Below, piece after piece: positions 33,278 through 45,627 of a DNA stretch of 64,000 bases (positions within the stretch are counted from its first letter, which is position 1; every line of letters begins with the position of its first letter). This stretch comes from Rotaria sordida. Lineage: Eukaryota; Rotifera; Eurotatoria; Philodinida; Philodinidae. Position numbers and translations under genes: made by a program. The stretch spans positions 61,041-125,040 of the forward strand of contig CAJNOL010000366.1 of NCBI GenBank assembly GCA_905250125.1. The letters run 5' to 3'. The notes beneath the pieces were generated by a model. It did no database searches. It worked only from the letters and a program-made list of their open reading frames with translations, and was not told the DNA's origin.

Positions 33278-33404
33278 AGGGTACGGGTAGGTGTGGATGT
33301 GTGGTGTAGGTGTTGATGAAAAGATAATCAACACCCATATCCCTGCCTCACGCTCTTCTATACTCTCCCATACTCACACCCGCCAAACCCGCACCAATAC
33401 CCAC
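33278..33404. repeat. Interstitial GTGTGG/CCACAC inverted pair
   Basis: GGTAGGTGTGGATGTGTGG with spacer GATGAAAAGATAATC, then a long C-rich arm of ACCCRCA words. It lies about 110 bp upstream of the GT25 start codon. Confidence 0.75.
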
Positions 33405-33516
33405 CATCCATCCTTACATGGATACTACACACTAGTGACGCAGAATAGAGCATTAAACTTTTCCTCTCATTATAGACCGGCAACACGAGTCAAGTTAACA
33501 ATTGGATAATTCTCCA

Positions 33517-34692
33517 ATGACAAATTCAGTATTTATATATCTCAAATACGCATTGCAGCATCAGAAAACGACTTCAAATCATTTTTACATTGTGTTATTT
33601 CTATGCATTTTGATTAATATTTATTTCATATTTATTTGGCATAAGGAGACGAGGTCTTGTGATAGAACCATGCATTTGAATATAACAAACCTTTATCCAG
33701 AGGATTCTCGTGTCAATGGCTTTTGTTTTCTTAAAGATGGGCCGAAAAATCAATCATCTTTTGGTTTAAATGGATGTTCGCCTTCTGTAAATGGAGAAAA
33801 AATATTTGAAGTACATGATAACAAATTTAGTTACGGTTGTGTTTACTGTTGTGTTCTTGTGGGACTCAAGGCAACCAGTAAGAAACGCGCTTCTAGTGTT
33901 AATATATTTACGACACAAATAACAATGACACACAATCGAAGGATGTCTAATGCAAACTATATATCACAGAGATTTTTAACGTTGGAAGAAATAGGAATTG
34001 ACAAAGTGTTCGTTATCAACCGTGACATTAGAAAAGATAGACTTGCTCATGTATCGAAATTGCTTGATTATCTCAAGCTTCCGTTTACACGATTTCCGGC
34101 TATTGATGCCGGAAAATTTCTTCAACAAATGGATAGATTCGATTCAAGAACCAAATTTATTCAGGACATATTCAGTATAACTAACACCAATGGACAGATA
34201 GCCACCTGGCAGAGTCACTTGCAAGTTTATTTTAAAATAATCAATGAAGTCTCAGCAAATGATCGACCTGTGCTTATATTCGAAGATGATTTTGATCTGG
34301 AAGTTAATGCACCGTCTCTCCTTGAAGAAGCCCTGAGTTCACTTCCAAATGACTGGGAAATGTTTTTTTTGGATCACAGTAACATGAAGTGTAAGCGTGT
34401 TTATCCAAATAATATTTGTAGAGCACATACATTTTACTGTGCAGCCGCCTATGTTGTTCGTAATTCGACGGTAGCTAGAAAATTAATTAACTGGTCTAAC
34501 ACACAAACACCGCAAGTAGCTGATTTATTTTGGCGTCCATATATAAGCAATGATGCACTTATAGCATATGCTGCATATCCAAATCATATTGCTATGCAAG
34601 ACAGAAGCAGATTCGGTAGTGATATTCTACAATCAGGACCTATTAATGTTGTAAACCTTCGAAATTCATTATCGAAAATATTACAAGCGTAA
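33517..34692 (+). CDS. GT25-family glycosyltransferase, type II membrane protein, 391 aa
   Basis: The first in-frame ATG is at 33517; the frame upstream has only a TTG at 33502. A short cytosolic tail is followed by a membrane anchor at about residues 22-42 (HFYIVLFLCILINIYFIFIW), so a Golgi/ER lumenal enzyme is expected. From about residue 160 the GT25/LPS-glycosyltransferase fold is visible: DKVFVINRDIRKDRL, FPAIDA, NGQIATWQSH and VLIFEDDFDLE with the EDD metal/nucleotide site at 256-258. The stem (about 45-125) is Cys-rich and unrecognised. Animal GT25 enzymes galactosylate hydroxylysine of collagens and bacterial ones decorate LPS; the acceptor here is unknown. The gene is intronless, which is odd beside its intron-containing neighbours and fits, but does not prove, transfer or retroposition. 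Confidence 0.85.
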   Translation: MTNSVFIYLKYALQHQKTTSNHFYIVLFLCILINIYFIFIWHKETRSCDRTMHLNITNLYPEDSRVNGFCFLKDGPKNQSSFGLNGCSPSVNGEKIFEVHDNKFSYGCVYCCVLVGLKATSKKRASSVNIFTTQITMTHNRRMSNANYISQRFLTLEEIGIDKVFVINRDIRKDRLAHVSKLLDYLKLPFTRFPAIDAGKFLQQMDRFDSRTKFIQDIFSITNTNGQIATWQSHLQVYFKIINEVSANDRPVLIFEDDFDLEVNAPSLLEEALSSLPNDWEMFFLDHSNMKCKRVYPNNICRAHTFYCAAAYVVRNSTVARKLINWSNTQTPQVADLFWRPYISNDALIAYAAYPNHIAMQDRSRFGSDILQSGPINVVNLRNSLSKILQA

Positions 34693-36142
34693 ACTTATCA
34701 GATTTATACCAAGTTTTAGAAACAATCTCTTACGTTGAATCTGTTCCGTAGACTGAAAGGCTATGACCTACGAACGGTAGTTAAATCCTTTTGTCTGTCT
34801 ATAGCACGATTGTTGAGTCAATCAAAATAAATTTTGGCCGATCACAACTTTTAGAAAGCATATTATCTGTACAGAAGCTTGATTCTTTCACTATCGAATC
34901 AAGCACAAAAGAACAAGGATGGGAAGCCAGTTTTCACGCTCAAAACAGATATGAAAATTTTACATCAGGTTAGAATCAGTATTAAATCCTGATAAAAACT
35001 ACGCCACTTCTTTTTGCATTCGACATAAAAATGTTTTCGATCCTTCTCCACTCCTGAGTCTCCCTCAAGAAAAACTGAAAAACTCATTTCCGATTTTCCT
35101 TTTCATTTCTTATATTTATGATAGAAATTTTCATACTGATCACAAATATACCATCGATTTTAAAAACAAAGTGCATACTCCGAAGACAGAATCGTTAGAA
35201 AACGAGCTATTGCTTAATGTACTCGAATTTCTCGATACTGTTCATCTCTTTCGCGCTTTGTACGGTCTTATCTCTCATTTTAACAGTCTTCTATTGAACA
35301 ATTTCATGTTCAATCTGCTAGAAAAACGTATATTAGATAGAAAAATATCATTTTGATTTAGTAATGCTAGTCAGCATATTTTCCGTATCAATCTTTCTCC
35401 TTATATATATACTCCACCTATTGTAATCTTGAAGTCACATACGACGTATACTCAGTGGTCGCGCGAAGGGCCCATGATTGAGGGGTGTAAGTGTCTCAAG
35501 AATTTTTGACACTAGTGCACGTCGACAAATTGCCTGCTGATTACTACGAGGGCATTTGAGATGCAAACGTAGGGAGAGGTAAAAAATTGTTTGCTGTCAT
35601 CTTTTCCATGCAGTACTTTTTCAAGTGCCACTCAGTAACAATTTTTTTTTACTCACGGAAAAGCAATATTTGTTGACGACAAAATGACTTTCCTAGAATT
35701 ATCAATTCAGTATTTGTTTCAGAAGAACATGCTGCCGAAGGCAGTAGGTTTTTGGAGCTGTATTATATACAGAATCCTACAGAATGTGTAATTTATTGAA
35801 ATAAGAAGTCGGCTTTACAGGCAGTGGGAGAAGAAATTTTTTTCTTTCGTATATTCAGCCACCGAAGGCGGCCACGCTTACAGCTATTATTTATCTTGAA
35901 CTATGAATAAGAACTTAAAGACGTTTCTTCATATCGAAAGCTGCAATGAAAAGGAATCATTCAATCGAAAACTTACTGCTCTAATCTAATTCGCGAAACG
36001 AAAATTTTCTTAAGAATGCAACAAAATAGGGTATGGAAACTTTCTTCTAAGGTATTTTTTTTTTCAACCGTCTATACTCCAATTGTTAAAAAGTCACGTT
36101 ATATTTTTTCATAGCTGGAAAGTCCAAAATTCTCAATTAACG
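34693..36142. other. Intergenic with F-box remnant
   Basis: Apart from the F-box-like fragment at about 35174-35356 nothing is supported. CCGAAGGCAG and CCGAAGGCGG words near 35735 and 35863 suggest an old repeat, which I could not delimit. Confidence 0.4.
35174..35356 (+). pseudogene. F-box motif remnant
   Basis: HTPKTESLENELLLNVLEFL is followed by TVHLFRALYGLISHFNSLL, which matches the F-box pattern of bdelloid-type F-box proteins (SLPNELLL...LRAFYGLNSRFN). No start codon is in frame and the frame stops after about 60 residues, so only a fragment remains. Confidence 0.5.
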
Positions 36143-36300
36143 GGAGGTGTACACTCCTCCCCCCCCACTTTCGCGGCTGCTGCACACACCCACACTCATG
36201 CGCACTCGGACCCGCACTCCACACAGACGCTCACACTCCACATTCCACACTCACACTGACACACAAAAACCCATACCACACATCCATACCTACATCCACT
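36143..36300. repeat. Long CCACAC-rich tract with short G-rich start
   Basis: GGGAGGTGTACACTCC is followed by a C-run and about 130 bp of CACACTC and CCACACC words. It lies about 280 bp upstream of the GH32 start codon. The open frame on either strand is low complexity. Confidence 0.65.
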
Positions 36301-36581
36301 CTGATTTTCATGCACATGCCTATATTGTCTGTAAGTGATATACTTCGTTGCTAATTTCTTCACATTTCTTAATATGAATTTTACAATCGTTAATCTTTGC
36401 GTACATGATTTGCTCATACCCTCGGACATGTATTTTTTGTAAAGCCATTGGTGACTAAAGACCTCGATAGCTGAATCTGCGTATCTGTCTTTCAAACAAC
36501 AGTAACAAGCAAGATAAGGATACGAGAAAAGATATATAAAGAACACGACTGCAAGCATAACTATAACCTTGCACACAAGAC

Positions 36582-38442
36582 ATGAAAACAATATTCTTTT
36601 CTGCTTTTCTAATCGCTGTTCTCGACATCAGCCAAGCTGATGATCAATTTCATCCACAATATCATTTGTTGCCACCAAGCAATTGGCTCAACGATCCCAA
36701 TGGTCCTGTATACTACAATGGTTATTATCATATGTTCTTTCAATATGATCCTGATTCACCAGTAGGAAGAATAAAATATTGGGTAGGTGTCTTAAGCAGA
36801 CTTAAACATTTCTTATATTGTTGTGTGAATTATTTCTTCTCCAAAGGGTCATTGCTACAGTAAGGACATGGTTCATTGGGTACGTTTGCCAATTGCTATT
36901 GCACCTGACCAAAAATACGACATTAATGGTATCTGGACTGGTAGTATATCTATTGTTGACGGGGTTCCTATTATTATTTATACTGGCATCAATGAAAGTA
37001 ATTCACAAGTACAATGTCAAGCTCGTCCAGCTAACATTACAGATCCGACATTGACTAAATGGATTAAAGAACCATCGAATCCGCTTATCACTAGTCCGAG
37101 TGGACGTGATCCATCGACAGCCTTTCAAGATGATCAAAATAATTACTATTTGATTTATGGATTTGGTTCTGATGAATTAGGTGGTCAAGCAGTCTTATTT
37201 ACATCAAGAGATTTTGTGAATTGGACGTACTTACATCCAATTCATAGTAACCATTACGATACTTTTTGGGAATGTCCAGATATTTTCAATGTTTCTAATC
37301 GACTTGTAATGAAAGCATCTTTGCGTGGACAAGACTTTTGGGCTGTTGGTGAACTCGATTCTATAGAAAAAATTTTCCACCCTCTTGCTGGAGATCTTGG
37401 TGAATATACACAGCTAGTCGATCAAGGAAAGTTCTATGCATCTAAATCATTCTATGATCCAATTCATGATCAACAAGTAATCGTAGGATGGATAGCTGAA
37501 GATGATGATCAAGGTGAAAAACGAGGTTGGCAAGGTATGCATTCTCTACCACGATCTATATTTCTTTCGGACGATGGATTGCATCTTCGATCACGTCCCG
37601 TAGAAGCATTGCAAAGTTTACGAATTGAAGAAAGTCATCGGTACTTTCATAATATCATTTTACCATCAGTTATACCATTCGAATTGGTGCCTGATGTTAG
37701 TGGAAATCAAATCGAAGTGATGATCAATTGGCAGTTTCCAAGAGATCAGGTAAATATCTTTACCAAACTTTCTCCAATCGATTTCATAATGAATATTTTG
37801 TGGTAGGATTTAGACTTCGGATTGAGTGTCCTTGCAACATCGGATGGTAGTCAACGAACAAGCATCGGGTTGATGACAAGAGTCAATACAGATTTTATGC
37901 CTAGTTGGGATGTACCTGGATATGACTATTTTAGTGTACCTGGGATAATAGATTCAGTAAATTGTCGATATGCTTGCGATCAGGATGTTAAATGTCGTTC
38001 ATGGACATTTGACAGCAGTAAACAAACAAATAATAATTGTTTTTTAAAATCAGGGATACCGCACTTGGTAGCAAACTTAGTTTGTACTTCAGGTGTAAAA
38101 CAGCGAGGTAAAAACCATCCACAACTTGTCTGGGTCTACATCAATCGAACTTTATCACAGAAAAATCCTGGCGCATCAAGAACTGCACTTAGTGGTACTA
38201 TCTGGCTCGAGTCTGAATCATTGAACAATCAATGGTTTCTGCAATTGAATATTTTCATTGATCATTCAGTAATCGAAGTGTTTGAACCACAAGGCGGTTG
38301 TTTAGCAATCGCAACACGTGTCTATCCAGAAGAAAGCACAGCTGAAAATTTGGCAGTTTATGTCAATAATGGTCCGACCACGAATCAGAATCTTATTATT
38401 GATACATTCGACATTTGGACTCTGAATGGTATTTGGACATGA
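36582..38442 (+). CDS. Secreted GH32 fructosidase (invertase/inulinase type) with PAN/Apple-like insert, 579 aa
   Basis: Exons 36582-36782, 36847-37749 and 37807-38442; introns are 64 and 57 bp, phase 0. A signal peptide (MKTIFFSAFLIAVLDISQA) precedes the five-bladed propeller. The catalytic triad is complete: nucleophile D38 in WLNDPNG, stabiliser D155 in GRDP, acid/base E209 in WECPD. It should hydrolyse beta-fructosides such as sucrose, inulin or levan outside the cell. Inside the C-terminal beta-sandwich, residues about 399-465 form a Cys-rich segment (C421, C425, C431, C446, C461) resembling a PAN/Apple module, an unusual place for a binding domain in GH32. The sandwich resumes with FIDHSVIEVFEPQGG. 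GH32 is rare in animals; bdelloid copies are generally attributed to horizontal transfer. No defects were seen. Confidence 0.92.
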
Positions 38443-40358
38443 CACCAAGAAGAAATAGTTTTCGCAGTATTTTAAAATAACTTTGTCTAATCTATCACTA
38501 ATTTTATAAAGTAGATAGTGAATGCCTCTTATTCTGGTTAGAGTAAATTAATGAAAAATGATTAGATTTTGTTATGTGTAAGTAATCCAGTAGGAAGACA
38601 TACACTTCGCCAGATGAGTGAATATGTATAATTTGTATACAACTATCTCGAAAGTACCTATAGATTATCTTCATGATAAGATTTTGAAAATCTGAAAGAC
38701 AGGCTTGTAAAAAATCATTCTCATTATTTATACGATGACGGAAACAGTTGCTCTGACAGACGGCTGATGTATGTCTTTCAACGAAATATGATAAACGATA
38801 CACTATATACTGCTAACTCATTCGTAGAATTCATGTCCACCTATTATATACAACAGACCATAATTGGTAGTAATAATAAACAACATCTGAATACAATCTG
38901 TAGCTATCTGTCTCCTAAAGTATTTCAAATGTTGCAGGTGTGTGTGTGTGTGAACATCTTCACACCTTATATTGAGTTGTTTACGAAATTAATAAATTCT
39001 TCCAGAAGCCCTTATAAAAAGGTATATGAATAGGTACATGAAAATTTGATATACGATAAAAAGGGTTTATTATACGTTGCACTCTCATAAACCCTTTAAG
39101 GACTTATTAATCTACACTTTTTTTTCATTGCATCCATCAACACTCACACTCGTACTCTTATTGAAGTGCTTCCTCGTATCATGATTTCATCTAATAAATG
39201 AGTAAAACTAAATCTTCGTTAAACACTAAAGAAGATCTTACTTGATAGTGCAACTTACTTCTTTTTTCGCTGAAAATGCACAACGATCAGAACTACAAGA
39301 GCTGCGGCTAGCAGTACGCTCGAAAAACTCTATACATGAAGAAAATCATTTTCTATTTTCAAGATATTTAGGCATATTATGTCTTCCACAGGTATTGTTT
39401 TTCTCAAAATGAAGAATCATCGATTGTGGTGCTTTATTCCATTTTAGATTCTGGTAATGATAATAGCTGATTAGGTTTTCACTAGTGTTTCACCATACAT
39501 CACTTGTAATTCGAGACACTGAAGTTGCGCTTTCTCCCCCTCGTATATACCTCATTGAGTATTACATCTATGCAAATATTTTTAAAAAGTTTTTCATGGA
39601 TTACAGCTTAGTTCGTAGAAATTGACGTTATTAATGGCAATGTGTTTGAAACCATTAAGGAAGAATTGTAATAAGAGAGAGTTTAAAACTTAACAGAATA
39701 TTTAGAGATAAAATTGAAAGATAAAAAAATTTTGCGCATTGCACTCCGTAGTTTGTTAAAATTATGTTTAGTTGTAAAAAATAAAAGACGCACTATTCGT
39801 TGAACGATACAGATAAATTTATTCAAAACTTCCTGACGATTTTAAAAATTTGGTTCAAAATGATAAAAACGTTGAATGTAGATGACAACTGAGAAGTGTC
39901 CTTCTTTTTATAGTTTACCTGACATCAATAACGATTGTCAATATAAAACTAGCAGCTTCAAAACTTTAATGAGTTGAAAATCATGAAAACTACTTAAAAC
40001 TAACTATAAAACAATACTAAAAAAATGTTGAAACAAATAAAATGTAATCGTAATATATTTCTTTCTTGGTGGAAAATATTCTACGAGGATTTTAATAAAA
40101 ATCTTGGAAATAGAGAGTGGATGAGCGTGGGTATTATATTGAAAATAACATCCGCACTCAAATCCATATCGACACGCACCCCATACCCACATCTGTTAGT
40201 AATTGCGGTTTTATTAGATTTTCATTCACGTGTTTCTAGACTGATACAAATTGAGATTTTCGAAATTACTATCGGATGATAGTGACAGTACGTCCAATAC
40301 AGATCTACTGATACTAATTCATTCGTAAATTGAAAAACAATAGAAATACCACAATCAA
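38443..40358. other. Intergenic, no gene recognised
   Basis: AT-rich DNA between the converging GH32 and GH65-like genes. A (GT)n-containing mini-dyad (38937-38969) and a GTGTGG-type pair (40117-40193) are the only structured items. Confidence 0.45.
40117..40193. repeat. GTGTGG-type inverted pair, degenerate
   Basis: GAGTGGATGAGCGTGGGTAT, an AT-rich spacer, then CGACACGCACCCCATACCCAC. Confidence 0.5.
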
Positions 40359-43127
40359 TCAACGACAGAGTGGTGTCGATGGACGAATGATGAGAAGAGT
40401 GTCAGTTAGAAAGGATAGACTATCATTGAGTTTGAGCGAACCTTGATCTTTTCCATGTTCGTATAAGAGAGAATAATTATTCTTCAATTCTTGAACAGTG
40501 AGATGATACATATTACCATCGATAGCCAGATCCAGTGTAGCTCCCAAATATTTGAGGCCATGAAAGATGAGTTTTGTTGCTTGATTGGGCAAGTGACCTC
40601 GTGGCATCACTTCGAGATGATTCAATTTCAGACGAATACCACCATAGCCAAAAAGAACCGCTTGTAAAAAACCTCCAGCACCTGTGATAAAGTTCACTGC
40701 ACCAATGTTTTTCTGAGCCTCAGTCCATACCTACAAATATACAATTCAATCGATTGGAGAGAAGAATAAATAAAGATAATGGACGAACATTAAATGGTGG
40801 TCGAACATAGGTTTGATAGGAACGTCGAAATAGTTCTTCAGCTTTTTCGAAATTGCCCAATTCAAGAAAACCAATCGCATGCATCGACCATGTCATTGCT
40901 GGTCCACTTGCACGAGTAAGCCGTTCATAAGCCAAAAGATCATTTTGTCGAACTTCTGCACTCATTGGCCATTGAAGAGGAAATCCGAGGAGAACCACAT
41001 CGGCTTGTTTGATAGTTGTATTTTCTATATCACCAAGGTTGAGACAGAAACATTTCTCTATATTCACTTACTGAAATCGAAACCTTCATATTCTAGATGA
41101 GTTTGGCTAGTTTCATCAAATGGAAAATAGAGATTGGAAGCAATATCAACCCATGCTTTAGGCACAGTTTTCTTAGTGATACAACTGACACGATCAGCTA
41201 AATCAATGGAAAGTGATGCAACTGCATTGGTAAACACCGAATTGTTCTTGTACGGTTCTGCATCTTCATCTGGTGGCATTACAGCTAAAGAAAGATCATA
41301 AATGTACGATTGAACAAAATATTCGAATCGAACTTAGTATTTCGTATTGCTGCTTCTCATCATTGTACACAGCCCTCGAACTCCAAAATCGAGCTGTTTC
41401 GTAGATCAAGCCTCCACCCAGTTCGGATGACAGCCACTTTTGATCACCTGTGGCTGCTACATACTGTCTGGCAGCAAACGCGATGTCTCCAGTGATATGC
41501 ATTTGATACAGACGAACTTGTGGACAAATATCCGGTGTCACATCCACACCTGTTCGAGCACTCTCCCACGGAAACCTAATCAATAGAAGTGAGAATTAGA
41601 AAAAGAAATCAATCTGTCATATACCTCCATCCTTCGTAACCAAACAGACGAGCATTATCAGCAGCTGATTCACGCATAGCGATACGGTACGAGAGTATCT
41701 CTTTGGCCAATCTAGAATATATCTCGAGTTCGTTAACATGCTTAAAATTTTTTTACATACGTGGGATAGAAGAGAAGAACAGGTGGGTACATCCAGATTT
41801 CTGTATCCCAAAATGAATGACCAACATAATCCTCGTCATCAGGCCCATCAAACCCACCCCGTGAGAGACTACCAGGACTGAGACCATAGAACTGTTTGTG
41901 TTCACTTCGAGTGGATAGTGGTGGAAGCGAACTGAGAATGTAATAGAAAGCAGAATTGATTTGACGCTGCAATTCATCATCGCCTTGAACTTCCACGTGA
42001 GCATTCGACCAGACATTATTCCAAAGCATGACATGCGATGACCAAAGCTCGTCCGGTTTTCGTTCATTGGATGCTATTGAACAATTCGAAATGATGGTAC
42101 ATCAACTTCTCGTGCAACCTACCATAGTCGAAACTTTGTCTAGCTCTCGCTTGATGCTCATCAATGGATGTGACAAAGAGATAGGTTCGATCTGTTTCTT
42201 GTGGATCGAGTTCGAAACCTTCATAAGGCAATGGTGTGTAATAAATGAAGACAGACAATGGTTCTTGTTGATATTGAATGTTCTCCACTTGACGAGTTTT
42301 TCCCGAGAGAACTCTATTTTGTAAAGAGATAACAAGATGAATTCGTCTCGACGGCACTTACACATGCTGATTATTACGAGCCAAAACTGTAAAATCGATA
42401 TCAACACTTTCCATTTGTCCGATCACTTCAACTGGCACAACGAGCATCTTTCCTGAATAGAATAAAGTAGATTTCATGTTAAATGATTTGAAAGAAGATC
42501 ACATGTCGAACCTTTCGGTGTCAATCGGATGAGTTTGACATGAGCAAGTAAGAGTTCTGTATATTCTTGAGAGGCAAATAAGCGTCGTTCGATTCGTATT
42601 TCGTCATTTTCGAGTATTTCAGTAAATGTACCTGTGTGAAAATCATTTACAATTGGTACGAATGTCTCAGTAATCATCTTACCTGATGAGACATTGAGCG
42701 TGTATAATGAACGTGCAGGAGTAATTTTGAATTGCCAATTGAGTGTACTAGGAATGCGTGCTCGATGGCTGGTTCCTTTCATTGATGCAAAAGAATGTGA
42801 TGATTTTTAAATGAGTAATGAAAAACAGACACTAACCGTTTTCACCGTTGTAGAGACCATTCATGTAAATGAAATTGCTGAAAACAACAGTGGCTACATG
42901 ACCATTGCCTACGTAGGGTAGGAAGCGGAAATCAATAGATGTACCATTGGAAGGCAATCTACATTCACATTCGATCTGCTGAAACAAGTGACAATTTGAC
43001 AGAAATAAACATACTCATTTGTTGTGAATGTGGTAGTCGAATCTGGCGGATTAATCATTGCTGTTCGAGTCAAAGCTGCGTATGATGAAAGTAGAACGCA
43101 GGAAGCTAGTGCGATAAACAAGAAATG
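40359..43127 (-). CDS. GH65-family glucosidase, PGGHG/ATHL1-like, about nine exons
   Basis: Successive minus-strand exons splice cleanly through short introns. They read NGHVATVVFSNFIYMNGLYN, SHRARIPSTLNW, DYVGHSFWDTEIWMYPPVLL, LFGYEGWR|FPWESARTG, HITGDIAFAARQYVAATGD, KQADVVLLGFPLQW, GPAMTWSMHAIGFLELGNFE and NFITGAGGFLQAVLFGYGG before the stop at 40359. This matches the (alpha/alpha)6 GH65 enzymes that remove glucose from glucosylgalactosyl-hydroxylysine of collagen, or act as acid trehalase-like enzymes. A hydrophobic leader (FLFIALASCVLLSSYAALT) suggests secretion, but its frame lacks an ATG and the first splice (near 42990-43020) does not close in frame, so the 5' end is unresolved. In WESARTGVDVTPD an Asp replaces the Glu that, as I recall, follows TGx in the vertebrate enzyme, possibly a catalytic-site change. 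Confidence 0.8.
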
Positions 43128-43853
43128 TAATTTGTTGATATTTTAAGTCTACTAGTTTTATAATGATCGCAGCATGAACTTGTGAATGACGTGCTATTAC
43201 TGATCGAGGAGTTGAATTTTGACAATTGATTAATCCCGTAGTAACCTGTCCTTGAAGCAAGAGAAGAAACATCAAACATTATAAGATATCAATTTGCAAC
43301 TTCTTTTTCTCTTAAATGTTCTTTTGTTTTGTTTTCTATTACTGAATTTTATAAATAACTGACTAGATTCAAGGGAGATATAAACAAACCTTCATTCTCA
43401 AAATGATTTCGCTTAAATTATCATATCAATACGAATTCAACAGTAGTCCAGACAAGGGAGAAACAGCAGACTCCATCTTTTTTGAATCCCTTGGAGTCCT
43501 TTGCAGTTCCTTGAAATCTCAGAATATTTTCGATTTCTCTGCAAAAGCTGTTGATAAAAGTTAAAAACCAGTCACCTCGTAAGTTGTTTTTACTAATCAT
43601 GATATAAGAAGAGATCCAAAAAATTGAGGAGCATGGCTACAGCTATCTGATTTTTTTTGTTTCGACAAATTTCATTTACAGGAAGATGTTACTATCTGCC
43701 TCCTATTCACGTGCAATGCACATACTGTTTTTACAACTTCTGATTAAGCCGACTATTATTTATTCAAAAAGAAAGGCAAACAAAATATCATATAAAGAAA
43801 AAATATTGACTCTTTATAGTCTGCATTACTCGAAATAATCTACCACTTGAAAG

Positions 43854-43992
43854 CTAAGAGAAAACGGCGGATTTCATATTTACAAGATTCTCTGGATTCC
43901 CAATGGTACTCCTAGGATTCCTATTGTACTCCGGAGATTTTTACTGGATTTTTAGGAATTCGAAATCTCAAAAATCCGCCGTTTCTCCCTAG
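43854..43992. mobile_element. MITE (139 bp) with 8-bp target duplication CTTGAAAG
   Basis: The ends CTAAGAGAAAACGGCGGATTT and AAATCCGCCGTTTCTCCCTAG are inverted. CTTGAAAG occurs at 43846-43853 and 43993-44000. The 8-bp duplication fits hAT; the CTA...TAG ends are compatible. The interior holds GGATTCC/ACTCC words. Confidence 0.8.
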
Positions 43993-44010
43993 CTTGAAAG
44001 TCCACTTGAG

Positions 44011-44084
44011 GGTGTGCGGTGTGCGGTGTGGGTATTAGTGTTGGTGAGCAGATGATCAAAACTTACATCCACACCTACACGCCA
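44011..44084. repeat. Interstitial GTGTGG/CCACAC inverted pair
   Basis: GGGTGTGCGGTGTGCGGTGT, spacer GAGCAGATGATCAAAAC, then CATCCACACCTACACGCC. It starts 18 bp from the MITE at 43854-43992. Confidence 0.75.
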
Positions 44085-45627
44085 AAAAAACCGAGAAGAT
44101 GAAGTTTATGTTAGATAGATTATTTTGTTTCATATTCTTCTCGCATTACTTCTTTGATAGTATACCCTTAAGAAACTTTTTTTATTTCATTTCTTGTTAA
44201 TTGATTCGCTTATTGTTATTTCACACGTTTTAGCTATCGAATAATTATGTTTTGTTCTTATTTTTCTTTCCATTAACATTTTCATATTTTTCAATTGATT
44301 ATCGACCTTAAATATAGACAACTGACAGTAGCCAAACGACATTTTTTTTAAGTTCTAAATTACTAAATACTATATATACTGCTCATGCGAATGTTCACAT
44401 CACATGTTAGTTATAACTTATTCGTTCCTTGTCCGCAATACAGCACTGAAGCGAAAACATTCGTATGATAAAAGCGACTAAAGAATTTCACAAATAATTT
44501 TGCCATTTTGAAGTTTCCTCCTAGAGTCAGATCATTTTTCAAATTTTTTATTTGAATGAAATTTTAATAGTTATTATGTGCATAATTCGTTTTTGCTGAA
44601 ACGATCTATATTCAACAACAGGCGAATCATACAGTTATAGATTGGAAGAAATTAGAATTTTCTCTAAATATCCTAGACCTGATAATTTTGAACATTATGC
44701 ACAGCACTTTTCTGTGATCGAAATAATTAATTAAAAAACATGCACATCAAAAATGCAACCTTCTATCTGCAGAAGACAGAAAGCCAAAAGTAATACGGAC
44801 AGAATGAGCACAACACAAGAAAAATATACTTCTCCTTCGGATTACGAGCGCGTGCAAAACGTAAGAACCTACATTTCTGTTTTTAGCTCAGACGACAAAT
44901 ATCAACAAGAACCTATATCGTTTCTTCCATCTATGGTATATATTCTAAAAAAATTAAGACACATGAAGTGTATAATCAAGACAATTCGTTCGTTTAGACA
45001 AGACATTTGGCATTGTTTCTGATTGGTTGATATGTGTCTCATTTAGACACTTCAAGTGTCAACGGATAACTGATTTTAGACACTGACATGTCTTAATCTC
45101 TCCTGATTTGACCATTTACATCAATGTAAACAAGGGTCTAGCATCTGTCTTTTCTAAATGCTTCAGCTAATCTATATCCTACTAATTCTAGAATAGAGAT
45201 GCTTTTATATGAACATGAAGTATAAGGGAAAATATTTTCAGTAAGACAAATTTTTTTCATGAACTTCACTTGTGTTCAACTTTTAAAACATACTTGTAAC
45301 AAGGTAATATCAACAATATTAATATAATCTAAAAAACAAATAAATGACAAAATTTTGTATCAGAAATTAATAAACAATAACTTATTTAGTTTCATTTATA
45401 TAGTTATAGATCTAATTAAAACATCGTACAAAGACTAGATAAATACAAAACAAAATAAACAGGTGCATATAGAAAAATGGCACAAATAGAAAAAATTTTA
45501 GTATAATTAGAGTTATACTATCATACAGTTCAATTTTTTTTTACATTTTTCCACCAACATTTCAAGTAATTTTTGAGCAGGTCAATGAGTGAGATTCATG
45601 TGCGTGATAACAAGAAGTGCTAATATC

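Larger units (their letters stand above)
43300..45600. other. Intergenic with MITE and GTGTGG hairpin
   Basis: No coding feature could be supported. It holds an 8-bp-TSD MITE (43854-43992) and a GTGTGG pair (44011-44084). Near 44995-45105 there is a zone of repeated TTTAGACA/GTGTCTA words that may be an old inverted repeat. Confidence 0.45.

Noticed and set aside
36147-36591. Frames on both strands upstream of the GH32 gene
   Set aside because: They largely overlap the CCACAC-rich tract; no motif.
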